Below are positions 21,931-32,837 of a stretch of 64,000 nt of DNA, in pieces. Position 1 is the first letter of the stretch. Each line of letters begins with the position of its first letter. The notes under the pieces are model-generated. The model was not told where the DNA came from. It saw only the letters and a list, made by a program, of their open reading frames with translations, and did no database searches. The position numbers and the translations under genes are program-made. The stretch comes from Congeria kusceri. Lineage: Eukaryota; Mollusca; Bivalvia; Myida; Dreissenidae. The stretch is from positions 15,677,480 through 15,741,479 of the forward strand of contig CM051034.1 in the NCBI GenBank assembly GCA_027627225.1. The letters run 5' to 3'.

Positions 21931-22517
21931 CGGAGTAGGGAGTCAGGGGTACGTGTTGTTGACAAGGACAGAGTGCCACCTTGAGAGGCGACGACGTCCA
22001 CAGCGGTAGCCAGGGGAAAAAGCACGACGTTAATGTCTTCAATACTTTGTATCACTCCAGGTGAAACGGTGATGACCTTTGTCGTTGGTAAATGCGCGTT
22101 GGTGGAATCGGACACATCCAGTACAAGGCGGTGCATTTCCGGTTTCATAGCGCCGCTGAATCCCCCATTGGCATCAGTTTTCAGTATCAGGGACGTATCT
22201 GGTAGACTCACTGATACTCTAGCATTTGGAATTGGAGTGCCGGCTGGGTTGGTTACGGTTCTGCTGAATATGACGTGAGGACACGGGCAGCAGGTACACG
22301 TCATGACTCGTGTTAATGGAGTTGTCACGGCTCCGCAGGTCTGCATTGCAGTCTCAAAGGCACTAGGACAAACGTAGCCGTTATCAATGCAATCTTGGTC
22401 AGCGTTCCCGTTGAGGCGACATGGAACATCGTTTGCATATGCGTTCATTGCCTACACAACCGGGAATAATCTCGACGTTCTGGTCCATTAGATAAGCATC
22501 GAAGTTTGATGGATTGT
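21931..22517 (-). pseudogene. CILP-like gene, Cys-rich and beta-domain exon with a frame slip
   Basis: The acceptor attgttttag| joins in phase (G|AC) and opens DNPSNFDAYLMDQNVEIIPG. Near 22445 the coding potential passes to the +1 frame, which reads ANDVPCRLNGNADQDC and continues for 150 codons: a Cys-rich part (CPSAFETAMQTCG, CTCCPCP), then GTPIPNARVSVSLPD and DANGGFSG, the pattern of carboxypeptidase-regulatory-like beta-sandwiches found in CILP. The donor CTCCG|gtaggt is strong. One extra or two missing bases near 22445 explain the shift. Confidence 0.7.
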
Positions 22518-22529
22518 CTAAAACAATAA

Positions 22530-22899
22530 ACATAATTAAATGTATACCTTTTTTTCTAGGCGGTTTTGCTTACGACCATATATTACTGTAGCTCTCTAAT
22601 TGAAGTACAAATGTGTTGAGACATATGCATTTTGTCGCTAATGATACATTATTATATTACAAGCTACAGTCGGACATTAAGTATGTATACAAGATTTTAT
22701 CAAATCCCATGTGTTATACTGTAGGATAGTCATTTGTATGTATTAACATAACGCATGCATAAGATTACTATTTTGAAAAAAAAAATGAAAGTAGGTCATG
22801 TCCGATAGTACGGTAAGGATATACTTATATGACGTGAATATCAAGCACTTCCCGGACTTAGGAGAAGGAGAATAAAATACAATGAACTCATTATCTCAC
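22530..22899. other. Intron of the CILP-like gene
   Basis: AT-rich intron between the exons at 22900 and 22517. No repeat or gene recognised. Confidence 0.5.
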
Positions 22900-23060
22900 C
22901 AACAATAGTCAGAGTCGCTTCAGTTGACGTCACAGCCACTGTGACGCCGTCGGCAGTGACGGATGCCTTTCACGAATACTACCCGGCATCACCCGCAGCT
23001 ATGTTTGCTATCGTTTGTTCCATAGCTGTCTGACCAGGAATGGGAACGCCATTGAAGAAC
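22900..23060 (-). pseudogene. CILP-like gene, Ig-like domain exon 2 with two stops
   Basis: Acceptor ttctttgcag| and donor TTGTTG|gtgaga. The frame continues W-FFNGVPIPGQTAMEQTI, then the Ig signature DAG-x-YS-x-KA, where x is TAG (22979-22981) and TGA (22970-22972). The second position is where the conserved F-strand Cys of Ig domains sits (TGC/TGT to TGA). After them the same frame stays open and Ig-like (VTVAVTSTEATLTIV) to the donor, so no frameshift is involved. Both stops can arise by single substitutions. Confidence 0.8.
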
Positions 23061-23329
23061 CTGCAAAGAATGTATGCCAAACAGTTCATTTTTGGTCAAG
23101 CTCTGACAAACACCGTTGACAGTATGTGAATGTTTTTATACAAGTCCGTCAAACATTTAAGTCCTAGCTTTCTGAATGGCTAAACACATCGTCAATCAAA
23201 TCACGTCGCAAGGTCAATTGATCAACGAATTTATATACACGTCGCAGTAACTGTATTAATAGAATCACGAATATAATTTAAAACAAAATATGAAGACAAA
23301 ATATATTCTCAAGATTGTTATTTTTTTTA

Positions 23330-23745
23330 AAGGAAGTGTTAGTAGGTATACAAGGAAGGTTAAGTTGATTTTCGGCATAATTGCTGTTATAGTACTTGAG
23401 TTATGCCCCTTTTGAAAAAGAAAATCGTTCAAATAACGCAGACAATAACGTTAAAAGGTTTTGTTTAATCTTTATGAAACTTTATGGAAGAGTTAGTAGG
23501 CATAAGAGGAAGGTTAAGTTCGATTTTCGGCAAAATTGCTCGTATCGTACTTTAGTAATGCCCCTTTAAAAAAAAGTTCAATTAAGGCTTGTGCAGACAA
23601 TAACTTGAGAGCTTTTGTGCAGTCATAATGATACTTTACTGAAGTGTTAGTAGGCATAAAAGGAAGGTCAAGTTCGGTTTTTGGCATAATTGCTCTTATC
23701 GTACTTATGCCCCGTCAGGCGACACATCCAACTCGCGGAGTTCTA
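23330..23745. repeat. About 155-bp tandem repeat, 3 diverged units (intronic)
   Basis: Units share 'gaagtgttagtaggcataa', 'ggaaggttaagttcgatttt' and 'ttatgccccttt'. The array ends at 'tatgccccgtcaggcgacac'. It lies in the large intron between the two Ig-domain exons of the CILP-like gene. Confidence 0.75.
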
Positions 23746-24245
23746 GTTTTTATAGTTTAGCTATATGGTCAATTTATATAATTCAAAGACCAAAAAGTAC
23801 AAAGTGACTGAGTCAATTTTAGATAATTCTAGGGCCACATCTCCAAAGGCCCTAGGGCGATTCGGCTGATTATCGAACTTGTGTACATATAGACCATGTG
23901 ATGTTTGTTTTATTATTGTTGAATACAAAATAGCATTGAGATACAAATGTTCAAATCTTAAACAAACTAACGGAGATTATTCCCTCTGGGCATTTGGCAA
24001 TAAATTATGGGAATATCGATATTTTCCGTAGCTGCTGGATATACATGTTAATACATTTTGATTTCACTGTTAAACAACTTTCCAATAGTTAAACAGCAGT
24101 TCAACTATATACAGGTATTTTCTATTCCCTACTTTTCTGCAATTTACACTTATTGGAGAATTATATATGAGACTTTCGTTCTCAATCGTTTTAACTCTGC
24201 TTGTTTTGTCTATTATATGTTTACGATATAAAAATTGTGTTAAGG
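23745..24245. other. Intron remainder, AT-rich
   Basis: Unique AT-rich sequence inside the same intron. No exon candidate. Confidence 0.4.
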
Positions 24246-24248
24246 AAC

Positions 24249-25560
24249 TCGCCACTAAATATTATACACAGTGATACATTTACTCGCAAATGAAGATCAT
24301 ACACAATGGTACGTGTACTCGCCAACGAATGGGACACACATTGATAATAATACTCGCCGACGAATGGGACACACATTGATAATAATACTCGCCGACGAAT
24401 GGGACAGACACTGATAATAATACTCGCCAATGAATGGAACATACATTGATAATAATGCTCGCAACTGAATGGGACACATGTACACATTGATACATGTACT
24501 CTTCAATCAATGGGATAGATATTGATAAAAAAATACTCGCCACTGAATGAGACACACATTGATAATAATACTCATACTCGTCAATAAATGAGAGACATAT
24601 TGATAAAAATACTCGCCACTAAATGAGACACATATTGATAAAAGTACTCGCCACTAAATGAGACACATATTGATAAAAGTACTCGCTACTGAATGAGACA
24701 TATATTGATAAAAGTACTCGCCACTAAATGAGATACATTATGATTAAAGTACTCGCCACTGAATGAGACACATATTGATAAAAGTACTCGCTACTGAATG
24801 AGACATATATTGATAAAAGTACTCGCCACTAAATGAGATACATTATGATAAAAGTACTCTCTACTGAATGAGACACATATTGATAAAAGTACTCGCCACT
24901 AAATGAGATACATTATGATTAAAGTACTCGCCACTGAATGAGACATATATTGATAAAAGTACTCGCCACTAAATGAGATACATTATGATTAAAGTACTCG
25001 CTACTGAATGAGACACATATTGATAAAAGTACTCGCTACTGAATGAGACACATATTGATAAAAGTACTCGCCACTAAATGAGATACATTATGATAAAAGT
25101 ACTCGCTACTGAATGAGACACATATTGATAAAAGTACTCGCTACTGAATGAGACATATATTGATAAAAGTACTCGCCACTAAATGAGATACATTATGATT
25201 AAAGTACTCGCCACTGAATGAGACACATATTGATAAAAGTACTCGCTACTGAATGAGACACATATTGATAAAAGTACTCGCCACTAAATGAGATACATTA
25301 TGATAAAAGTACTCGCTACTGAATGAGACACATATTGATAAAAGTACTCGCTACTGAATGAGACACATATTGATAAAAGTACTCGCTACTGAATGAGACA
25401 CATATTGATAAAAGTACTCGCCACTAAATGAGATACATTATGATAAAAGTACTCGCTACTGAATGAGACACATATTGATAAAAGTACTCCGCACTGAATG
25501 AGACACATATTCATAAATGTACTCGCCGCTGTAGGGATACATGTTGATAAAAGTACTCAC
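24249..25560. repeat. 35-bp satellite, about 37 units, with three-unit higher-order pattern
   Basis: The unit is 'actcgccactgaatgagaca' followed by 'catattgataaaagt'. Units at the left edge are diverged. From about 24600 two main variants alternate: 'ccactaaatgagatacatta' and 'ctactgaatgagacacata'. The first recurs mostly every 105 bases (three units; 70 and 140 also occur), indicating a higher-order repeat. The right edge at 25560 coincides with the splice donor of the Ig-domain exon of the CILP-like gene. Confidence 0.9.
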
Positions 25561-25699
25561 CATTGTATGGGGTCTAGCATCCCTGCTGGGGAACTCTCTG
25601 CCCAGCAACAAAACTTGACATTGTCTCCCAATGCTCGATCCTTGGACTGAACGTGTTCTAGGATTCTGGGACCAGCTATATAAACACGAAGAAAAACCT
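25561..25699 (-). CDS. CILP-like gene, Ig-like domain exon 1
   Basis: Acceptor atgttcag| and donor CAATG|gtgagtac. It encodes AGPRILEHVQSKDRALGDNV followed by KFCCWA and ends PIQ-W, the first half of an Ig-like domain (B strand Cys, C strand Trp). The split Trp codon TG|G joins perfectly to the exon at 23060. The donor lies at the exact edge of the 35-bp satellite that fills the intron. Confidence 0.75.
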
Positions 25700-25946
25700 C
25701 TGAACATGACTACGCAGTGCTACATCTATGATGACATTTGTTGTAACATATTATTCCAAACGTAGAAAAGTAAAATGGTTTTGTTATGTTCTGTTTTTAC
25801 GAATTTCGTTTTCCTAAACAGTTGACATGTCCGAAGAAACTTATTCTCGGTGAATCTATTGTGTAAGCAAAATAATTCGTCAATTATATTATTTTCAAAA
25901 AGAGAAAAACTTATTTTCAGCGAGTAACTCGGTTGTTACGTCATAC

Positions 25947-26186
25947 CTCTACACGTGAGCTGGACTCTGTCGCCTTGTTGGCTGAACGTCATCCTCTTGC
26001 TGTAGAACAGAGCGTTGCTGAAGGTCAAGGTCGCCTGGAGGTGACAGGCACTTACGACAAACACCCACGGAGAAGGCGATGTGATGAAGTTGATCTGCGT
26101 GTCATTCGAGGCAATGGTTACCCGGGAAACGACTTTGGAGCACATTGATGAAAGTGATATTCGAATAGGGCTTGCTGGACATACGG
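25947..26186 (-). CDS. CILP-like gene, N-terminal exon
   Basis: Acceptor ttttcaaattag| and donor AGAG|gtatga bound an 80-codon exon. Its frame includes SKVVSRVTIASNDTQINF and ends QGDRVQLTC. The donor leaves phase 1 and fits the next exon (G|AG GTT). The alternation of hydrophobic and polar residues and three Cys suggest a beta-rich extracellular domain, possibly the N-terminal domain before the Ig domain; I cannot name it. Confidence 0.6.
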
Positions 26187-26189
26187 CTA

Positions 26190-26728
26190 ATTTGAAAAAA
26201 AAATACAATAAGTACCATGTAATCAAGCCATCGATTCTGTATACATTCCTTATAAATTAAGTACAAAACGATCACATTACAATAATTTTAAGTACAACAC
26301 ACATTTTACCTTTCACTACGAAATTTTTTTGTATCTCAGTAAAATATTTAGATCTGCTTAGTTTAAATATATATTTAGAAATACATTTAAAAGTATTATT
26401 ATTCAATTCAAATTAATAAATAAATAAGTTTAATCTCGTAAAACCAATGCACACTTAGTGCATACAAAAAAAAAGCGTTAAAAAATACTTTAAAAAGCGG
26501 TGCAATATTTTCTTTTACATTTTGTAGACAATCATGACATATTGTTTGCAACATATCTAAGTTAAATTGTAACTTTGTACATTTGTAAATTCAATCATAC
26601 TATTTATAAAATAGTTGATTATTATTAGTAGTATACATTCATTTCGTATTGTTATGCTTTCGAAGGGTAATGTATCTATACAGTTAGTTCTGACTAGTTG
26701 ATTTAAATAATTACTACATTCTGCAATT
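26190..26728. other. AT-rich intron-like stretch
   Basis: Lies between the candidate signal-peptide exon and the next CILP-like exon. Contains long T/A tracts, no exon. Confidence 0.4.
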
Positions 26729-26800
26729 TTAAGGCACAGCCGCAAGAACCAAGAAGGCCCACGCAATGGCCTTCATTGTTTTCTGCTAGTATCCCGGTCT
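26729..26800 (-). CDS. Candidate first coding exon (signal peptide) of the CILP-like gene
   Basis: The minus strand shows an acceptor-like gttttcag| at about 26801, a short leader, and ATG at 26776 opening MKAIAWAFLVLAAVP. This is a textbook signal-peptide core with one Lys followed by a hydrophobic run. The frame then meets TAA at 26729-26731. It lies in the right position and orientation to supply the missing leader of the CILP-like gene. The only donor-like GT before the stop (GCT|gtgcct) is weak and its phase does not obviously fit the next exon. Confidence 0.5.
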
Positions 26801-26801
26801 G

Positions 26802-28050
26802 AAAACAAAACAGCACACGACACGGATAATTGCGCACAAAAATATAACGCACCACAACAAGCATTTGAACTGCAAAAGAACAACTGATGGTTGTCATATG
26901 TCTTCCATAACAGAACAGTTGCTTCTTTTTGTTAAGTATGTGCACACACACTATTGATTATACTATTGCTCAGTATGTGTATTAAATACAATAACAACAT
27001 CACAAACAAGATGCTACGTACATAAACCCCAAACACGAAGTTCATAGAAGCAACTTATGTAGAATAATGTAAGTAATGCTCTAATATCCGAAACAAATCA
27101 AAGCTGTGTTTATTGTATTGAACCATGAAACTCTCTATTTTTTAGAACAATACGATAATACAATAAAAAGCTAAATCACAACACCACCAATAATAATAAT
27201 AATAATAAATAATAATAATTATTATTGTTATTATTATTATGACAATACCTGTATGATAGCTTCCAAAAAATTATATTAATCGTGTTGTTGGCTAACGTGT
27301 GCAAGCTTGATCTGATATGACATAAACTAGTATAGGATAAATGGATTGAATAGTGTCGTCACTTTTAAAGGCGTAAAACTGGATTTCATAAAAGTAAACA
27401 CACGACTTATAGAACAAGACTTTCAAGCAAGCAAAAAATATATACACTGTATGTGTATGTCTATCCGCATTAAGGTTTCTGTGATAATTGTAAAGCACAT
27501 TGGATACATTTGTATACATTAGATCTAATGACCATTCGAGATTGAGCTTATAATCAATGAATAATCTTCAGAAATAATGATACTGCACTTTGCCAACGTT
27601 GGTTGAAAAACAAAAATCAAGTACAACAAATTTAAGAGCTTTGCAATTTTGTAAGAGATTAATCGATCGAATACAATTGAATATGGCGGTTGTTTTTTTT
27701 AAATGGGCATGAATATATGAATTATTACGTAAGTGTCCACTTTGGTGTTCTTGAACATGTTTACACTTGGAATTTTTATAGGTATAGTACACACTGTGTA
27801 CTGGGTGTAATTAAAAAATTGTTCTGTTTTGTTCTGTTCAGTGGTTGTTGTTTGAAAACGTTTTTGAAAGGCCTATATGAGGTACGTTTAATGTGTGATA
27901 TGACTGTGTATATGGAACAGCCTGTGAACATGTGAAATTGTTGTTGATTCTTTGTTTGCTTAATTTTGAGCTGGGAAAACAATACACATAATTATAGTGT
28001 CTTGCAAATTGCAGTTGCAAATACCATATTTTTCATTTACCCAATTCAAT
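26802..28050. other. AT-rich stretch upstream of the CILP-like gene
   Basis: Presumed 5' flank or first intron. It contains an aat/att microsatellite at 27188-27240 that reads (aat)n then (att)n and can fold back on itself. No promoter element could be identified. Confidence 0.4.
27188..27240. repeat. (AAT)n/(ATT)n microsatellite, self-complementary
   Basis: A run of aataataat switches at its centre to attattatt, so the tract forms a perfect hairpin. Confidence 0.9.
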
Positions 28051-29125
28051 ACAAGAAACGTGGAAATTCCACGAAAACCAAATTGTTTGAATGAATTGCA
28101 TGAAAGTAAGCACACACATTCTTTTTTTATTAATTGGGACATTGACCCCACCAACCCCATACACAATCCCAAGCGAGGTCTATATATAAGGTATCTACAT
28201 ATGAAGTTTCATTAAAATATCCCAATGTCTTCTCAAGCTATAGAGCGGAAACTGTTTGTCTATTCTCAGTAATGGTGACCTTGGCCTTGACCCTACCCAC
28301 CCCATATGCAATCCCAAGCAAGGTCTAGATATAAGATATCAATGTATGAATTTTTATTAAAATATCTCAATGTGTTCTCAAGCTATTCATCGGAAACTGT
28401 TTTTGTTCTTGTTTTTAGTAATAGTGACCTCGACCTTGACCCCACACATCATATATGCAATCCCAAACGAGGTCTCGATATCAGGTATCTATGTGTGAAG
28501 TTTTATTAAAATATCTCGATGTAGACCATGACCTTGACCCCACTCACCCCACATGCAATCCCAAGCGAGGTTTTGATATAAGGTATCTATGTATGACTTT
28601 TCATTGAAATATCTCAATTCGTTCTCAAGTAATTGAGGGGAAACCGTTTTTCTGTTTTTAGTAACAGTGACCTTGACCCCACCCACCCCATATGCAATCC
28701 CAAGCGAGGTCTCAATATAAGGTATCTATAATTAAGTTTCATTAAAATATCTCAATGCGTTCAAGTTTTTTAGCGGAAACCGTTTTTCTATTTACAGTTA
28801 GTGACCTTAACCCCACCCACCTCATATGAAATCCCAAGCGAGGTCTCGATATAAGGTATCTATGTATTAAGTTTCATTAAAATATCTCAATGCGTTCTCA
28901 AGTTATTGAGCAGAAACCATTTTTCTATTTTTAGTAACAGTGACCTTGACCCCACCCAACCCATATGCAATCCCAAGCGAGGTCTTGACATAAGGTATTT
29001 ATGTATGAAGTTTCATTAAAATATCTCAATGCATTCTTAAGTTATTGAGCGGAAACCGCAGTTGGACGCCGCACTGGTAAGCCCGCCCGCCAGCCCGACC
29101 AACGACATACCCCAACGTATTTTTT
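28051..29125 (+). mobile_element. Element with internal tandem repeats of about 140 bp, complete copy
   Basis: A leader (acaagaaacgtggaaattcc, then acgaaaaccaaa..cgaa) is followed by about seven units carrying gtgaccttgaccccaccc, catatgcaatcccaagcga, ggtatctatgtatgaagttt and ttattgagcggaaaccgttt. It ends in ggaaaccgcagttggacgcc and a G/C-rich 'cccgcccgccagcccgacc' terminus. Unit spacing is 106-143 bases. The frames inside are repeat translations. The same leader and terminus occur around 38779-40570, and the leader alone at 41025 and 63245. Confidence 0.8.
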
Positions 29126-31180
29126 AATTTGGTTAATTATACTCGTTTTATTGGGTGTAATGGTGACATAAGAATAATACTGACCAAATGTGTAGATATA
29201 TACTGACCAAAGTATAGTCCTTTAATGGTATTGTTGTTTTGCACACGAACCGTCGTTAGATTTATTTCTGCCTTAATTTTACTTTTCCGCTTAGGTTTTT
29301 GGCTGCGTAATCGACAACTCAATGATTGGTTGTAATTTTAAATAAATACAGCAAATATAATATATAAAATGTTAACATTAACTAATGACGTTGACGCAGA
29401 GTTGCATAACAAACCTTAGTTTCCTTAAATAAAACTGTTGGGTTTTGGGATTGGCAAGTTTTTTTTATTCAAAATAGCTTTACATACAGTACCGTTCAGA
29501 ATGACTAACTTTGACATACACGAATGTGAATTTATAAAATTTAGTACTGGCGGTGTGGAAGAACTTTGTCAAATTTCGTGTTTCGTCCATGGTAATTTCT
29601 TTGTGTGCGCCCAGGCGTATATATGTACGCCTAAATACGCTGAAAAAAGTTGAAGCCATTTATAATAATGACAAGTATATTTGGTGCAGACGCCATATTT
29701 GCGACCGCTTAAAGTTGTTCCTATTAAGCAAACTGGGTTAATAATTGACACAATATTGTCCTTTGAAAGCCAGAAAGGGCTACAGCGTTCTTTGCACATA
29801 TGCTGATGACACCTTCTGGCTTTCAATGGAAGATATTTATTTGATGTAGTCCATACAGGAAATTATTCCTAGGCAACACCAATGAATGTATTCTAATAAC
29901 ATGCAAATACCACGTGCATAAAGTTTCAGTTAAAATTGTCATTTATTGTTTATATTGGCCTGCAGTAAAGCAAGAAGTGGCCATTCAAATTATTTGAAGG
30001 TCCACATTTAATTCTTTGGAATGGATTAGAATGGGTTTTAATGATAACTACGTTGATCAGGGTCTAAACGCAGTAATAATGTTTATTCTCATCTAACATA
30101 TAGTACAACAGAGCAACTAAATTAAACCATAACCAAAAGGTAGGCGGCTGCTACCCCACAGGTAGTGGTAATGGAATTAAATATTTCTTCATACTGTAGA
30201 AGATGCTGAAATTGTTAATACGTCAATAGTTTCATACACATTTAGTTTGTGTTACACGATAAATAAAATATATGTATACCCGAACAATACATTTCTTTAT
30301 CAATATATCTTTCTTGAAAAACAGCTAAAATGTCCTTGCTTTTGCATCTTTTATGGTAATGAGTGATCAAATATTTTGCGAGTAAACCAGATTCCAGTTT
30401 TGAAATTGAAATTAAAATCCCGAATTGAATAAATGAGAACAATGAAGCCAAATATATTGCACGTTTGGAAATCTTATTTTATTAACGCAAGTCAACCTTC
30501 CACAGTGAATTTAAGATGCATCGTACATAATGTCGACGATTGAGTTAAAAAGGCAGAAAGTTATTATTCAAACAATAATGATTAATATTTAATCATACAT
30601 ATTTGTTGAGAATGGTTGCAGGACTAAAACGTCGAGAAAATTCAATATACATTTGTGATGCCGTATGATTTAAATACTGAACGGATAAAGAAACGCATAT
30701 GTAATATTTTTGACTTTCGAAGTGTTTAGGGCCTGAAACTGTTAATAATTGTGTTTTAGACTTTGAATATAAGATCAATATGATAGTGTATTGTTTGTGG
30801 CGAATTTATGGTTATGAAACTCCGTTTCATCGTGCTAAACTGGACTTAGTGCAATAGTGACTACATGTTGTTCAGTAAGCAGTTCTCACTCGCTGTCTGT
30901 GGTACTATCAAGTATCAGGTACCAGTATACAAAAGTGCGAAGTGCCGAGGCGTTTTAGTTGAAATACCTGTCGAAGTGTTTGCAGAGCTGCCAGGAGTAA
31001 TACTTAGGCGTAAGATCGACTGCGGTGAAGACAACTCGATATTTATTCACCGTGCAATTTATTTCGAGTGTCCGGATATACATACGTGACACTTGAAAAC
31101 AATCTAAAGACTCAAGTACAAAAACGAGCAATATTTTGTTAAAAACGCAAATTTGCAACTGCGTCTGTGTGTGCAAATAT
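29126..31180. other. AT-rich flank of the GPCR gene
   Basis: No supported exon. A short dispersed repeat with an inverted 'gaaagccagaa..ttctggctttc' lies at 29763-29824 and shares 'ttctttgcacatatg' with 15065. The promoter of the downstream GPCR should lie towards the right end, but I recognise no core element. Confidence 0.4.
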
Positions 31181-31184
31181 AAGC

Positions 31185-31241
31185 ATGGAGACCAACAATT
31201 CAAGTGCGAATAACTATGCAACCGCTATAAATGATATGTCA
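31185..31241 (+). CDS. GPCR exon 1 (extracellular N-terminus)
   Basis: ATG at 31185 opens METNNSSANNYATAINDMS, exactly 19 codons to the donor TCA|gtaagt, phase 0. Asn-Asn-Ser-Ser gives N-glycosylation sequons, as expected for a receptor N-terminus. The next exon (after the satellite-rich intron) starts in phase 0 with GSFDAIAV. Confidence 0.65.
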
Positions 31242-31249
31242 GTAAGTAT

Positions 31250-32480
31250 GCTTGCTCAATTGTGATCTGAAGTTATAAAATAAATATATATTTTGAAATA
31301 ACTAAAATAAATAATGCAGTTTTTTACCTTTCCGTAAGCATGTATATGTTTGTTCGGAACCCCTGCAATCAGTGCATACAGTTCAACAAAATATTTAACA
31401 GCAATACTTAATGTTACCAAATGTTTTAAACACGCACATTAAAGCTGAGATATCTGTCTTCCAACGTATATTTAGGTTTACGTGATTAAAAGTACATTTT
31501 AAATGAAGAGAGTGGTTTTGTCGTTAGTGACCCAGAACTACCCAATTGATAGTAGTTATACATCAAAATATACAGTATTCATCCATATGAACTGTAAAGC
31601 GAGGTATATGCAAATTAACAATTACCTATACTGTTTTTGTTAAGCTGTGTAAAATAAAAGAAATAATTATTGATTTGTATCCCATCATCACACCTGCATT
31701 GACGGAATAACACCCCGTGGGAAAAACTTTGCTGCATTCCACACTGTTGAATACAGCAAACACGCGCATTATAATCACGTCATTTTGTTTATTTTCGGGA
31801 GGTCATTTGATGTTTTTCGTGTTATTCACGGATTTTCTTTCCTTTATTTTCATAATAAAGGCAGATAATGATGGGATAAATAAAATACCAGATAAGTGTT
31901 GAATACAGATACGTTTAGTTGCTCGCAAAGGCTCGTGGTTTAGGTTTTCTAAGCCTCGCTAAATAAACTTATCTATATTCAACATTAACCTTGTATTCCC
32001 TATATCGTTGTTTATCGGCAAATAAACAGCGATTTGGAGTTCTGATGCGTAGGAATTAAAAAGAAATGTTTAATTGCCAGGCATCAGAACGTCACATAAT
32101 TTTTATTGGCCGACACACAACGATAATGCGAAAGTTATTTCGATTCTAACATGATTGGACATACATTTTTGCAATTGAAATTGGAACTACTTTTTACTAT
32201 GCTCCGCTTAGAATTGGGACTACTTTTTTGCGTTGTTTATTGGGTAGTTTAACAACGTTAATTTTGTTCTTTGTTTATAGAAAATTTAGCGTGTATCATG
32301 TTAGAATAACAGAATAACTATAAAATTGTTGGCCGAGCAATAAATTTGGTGTATTGTTCTAGTCAATTCGGTCAATATTATTGACATGTCATGAGTCGTT
32401 CACTGAGACTTCTTTGCCGATTGAATCATTATAGTTACCAATTGATATTACTGCTACTAATGCACATTTCCTTTGTGGTC
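31250..32480. other. GPCR intron 1, left part
   Basis: AT-rich. It contains an imperfect inverted repeat, 31894-31985 (GTTGAATACAGATACGTTTA against its mirrored form), with a smaller internal palindrome around 'gaggcttagaaaacc'. No exon. Confidence 0.4.
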
Positions 32481-32492
32481 GTCATTGCCTTT

Positions 32493-32835
32493 TTGCTGAT
32501 GGTAGTTGTGTAAATTTTGATGTTATTTCAGTTGTCGTTCTCTCAGTAGTTTGCTGATGGTAAATGTGTCAATATTGATTTAATTCCAGTAGTCGCTCAG
32601 TCCACTCAGTAGCTTGCTGACGGTAGTTGTGTCAATTTTGATGTTATTTCAGTTGTCGTTCTCTCCGTAGTTTGCTGATGGTAGATGTGTCAATATTGAT
32701 TTAATTTCAGTAGTCGCTCACTCCACTCAGTAGCTTGCTGACGGCAGTTGTGTCAATTTTGATGTAATTTCAGTTGTCGATCTCTCAGTAGCTTGGTGTT
32801 TCAATAGTGTCAATACTGTTGCCATTGTGTGGTGC
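32493..32835. repeat. Dimeric 121-bp tandem repeat (58 + 63 bp), intronic
   Basis: The core 'ttgctgatggtagttgtgtc' recurs at 32493, 32551, 32614, 32672 and 32735, with spacing alternating 58, 63, 58, 63. Odd units continue 'aattttgatgttatttcagt' and even units 'aatattgatttaatt.cagt'. It passes into the 86-bp array without a gap. Confidence 0.85.
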
Positions 32836-32837
32836 AA

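Larger units (their letters stand above)
20453..26776 (-). pseudogene. CILP-like secreted matrix protein gene, disrupted
   Basis: Exons on the minus strand, 5' to 3', are: 26776-26731 (candidate signal peptide MKAIAWAFLVLAAVP), 26186-25947, 25699-25561 and 23060-22900 (one Ig-like domain split between them), 22517-21931 (Cys-rich part, then a carboxypeptidase-regulatory-like beta domain) and 21675-20453 (C-terminal half with RRKR). The order is that of cartilage intermediate layer proteins, extracellular matrix glycoproteins cleaved at a furin-type site. Breaks are: TAA directly after the signal peptide (no clear donor before it), TAG and TGA in the Ig domain, frame slips near 22445, 21625 and 20928, and a phase mismatch at 21931/21675. 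Several neighbouring splice phases do fit (26186 to 22517). Either this is a decayed paralogue or the assembly carries errors; the two nonsense codons favour decay. Confidence 0.75.

Noticed and set aside
24221..24555. Three overlapping minus-strand frames with Cys/Tyr/Ser-rich repeats
   Set aside because: Repeat translations of the 35-bp satellite.
24249..25560. 35-bp repeats considered as a CRISPR array
   Set aside because: Units are contiguous with no spacers, in a eukaryotic intron, and show higher-order satellite structure.
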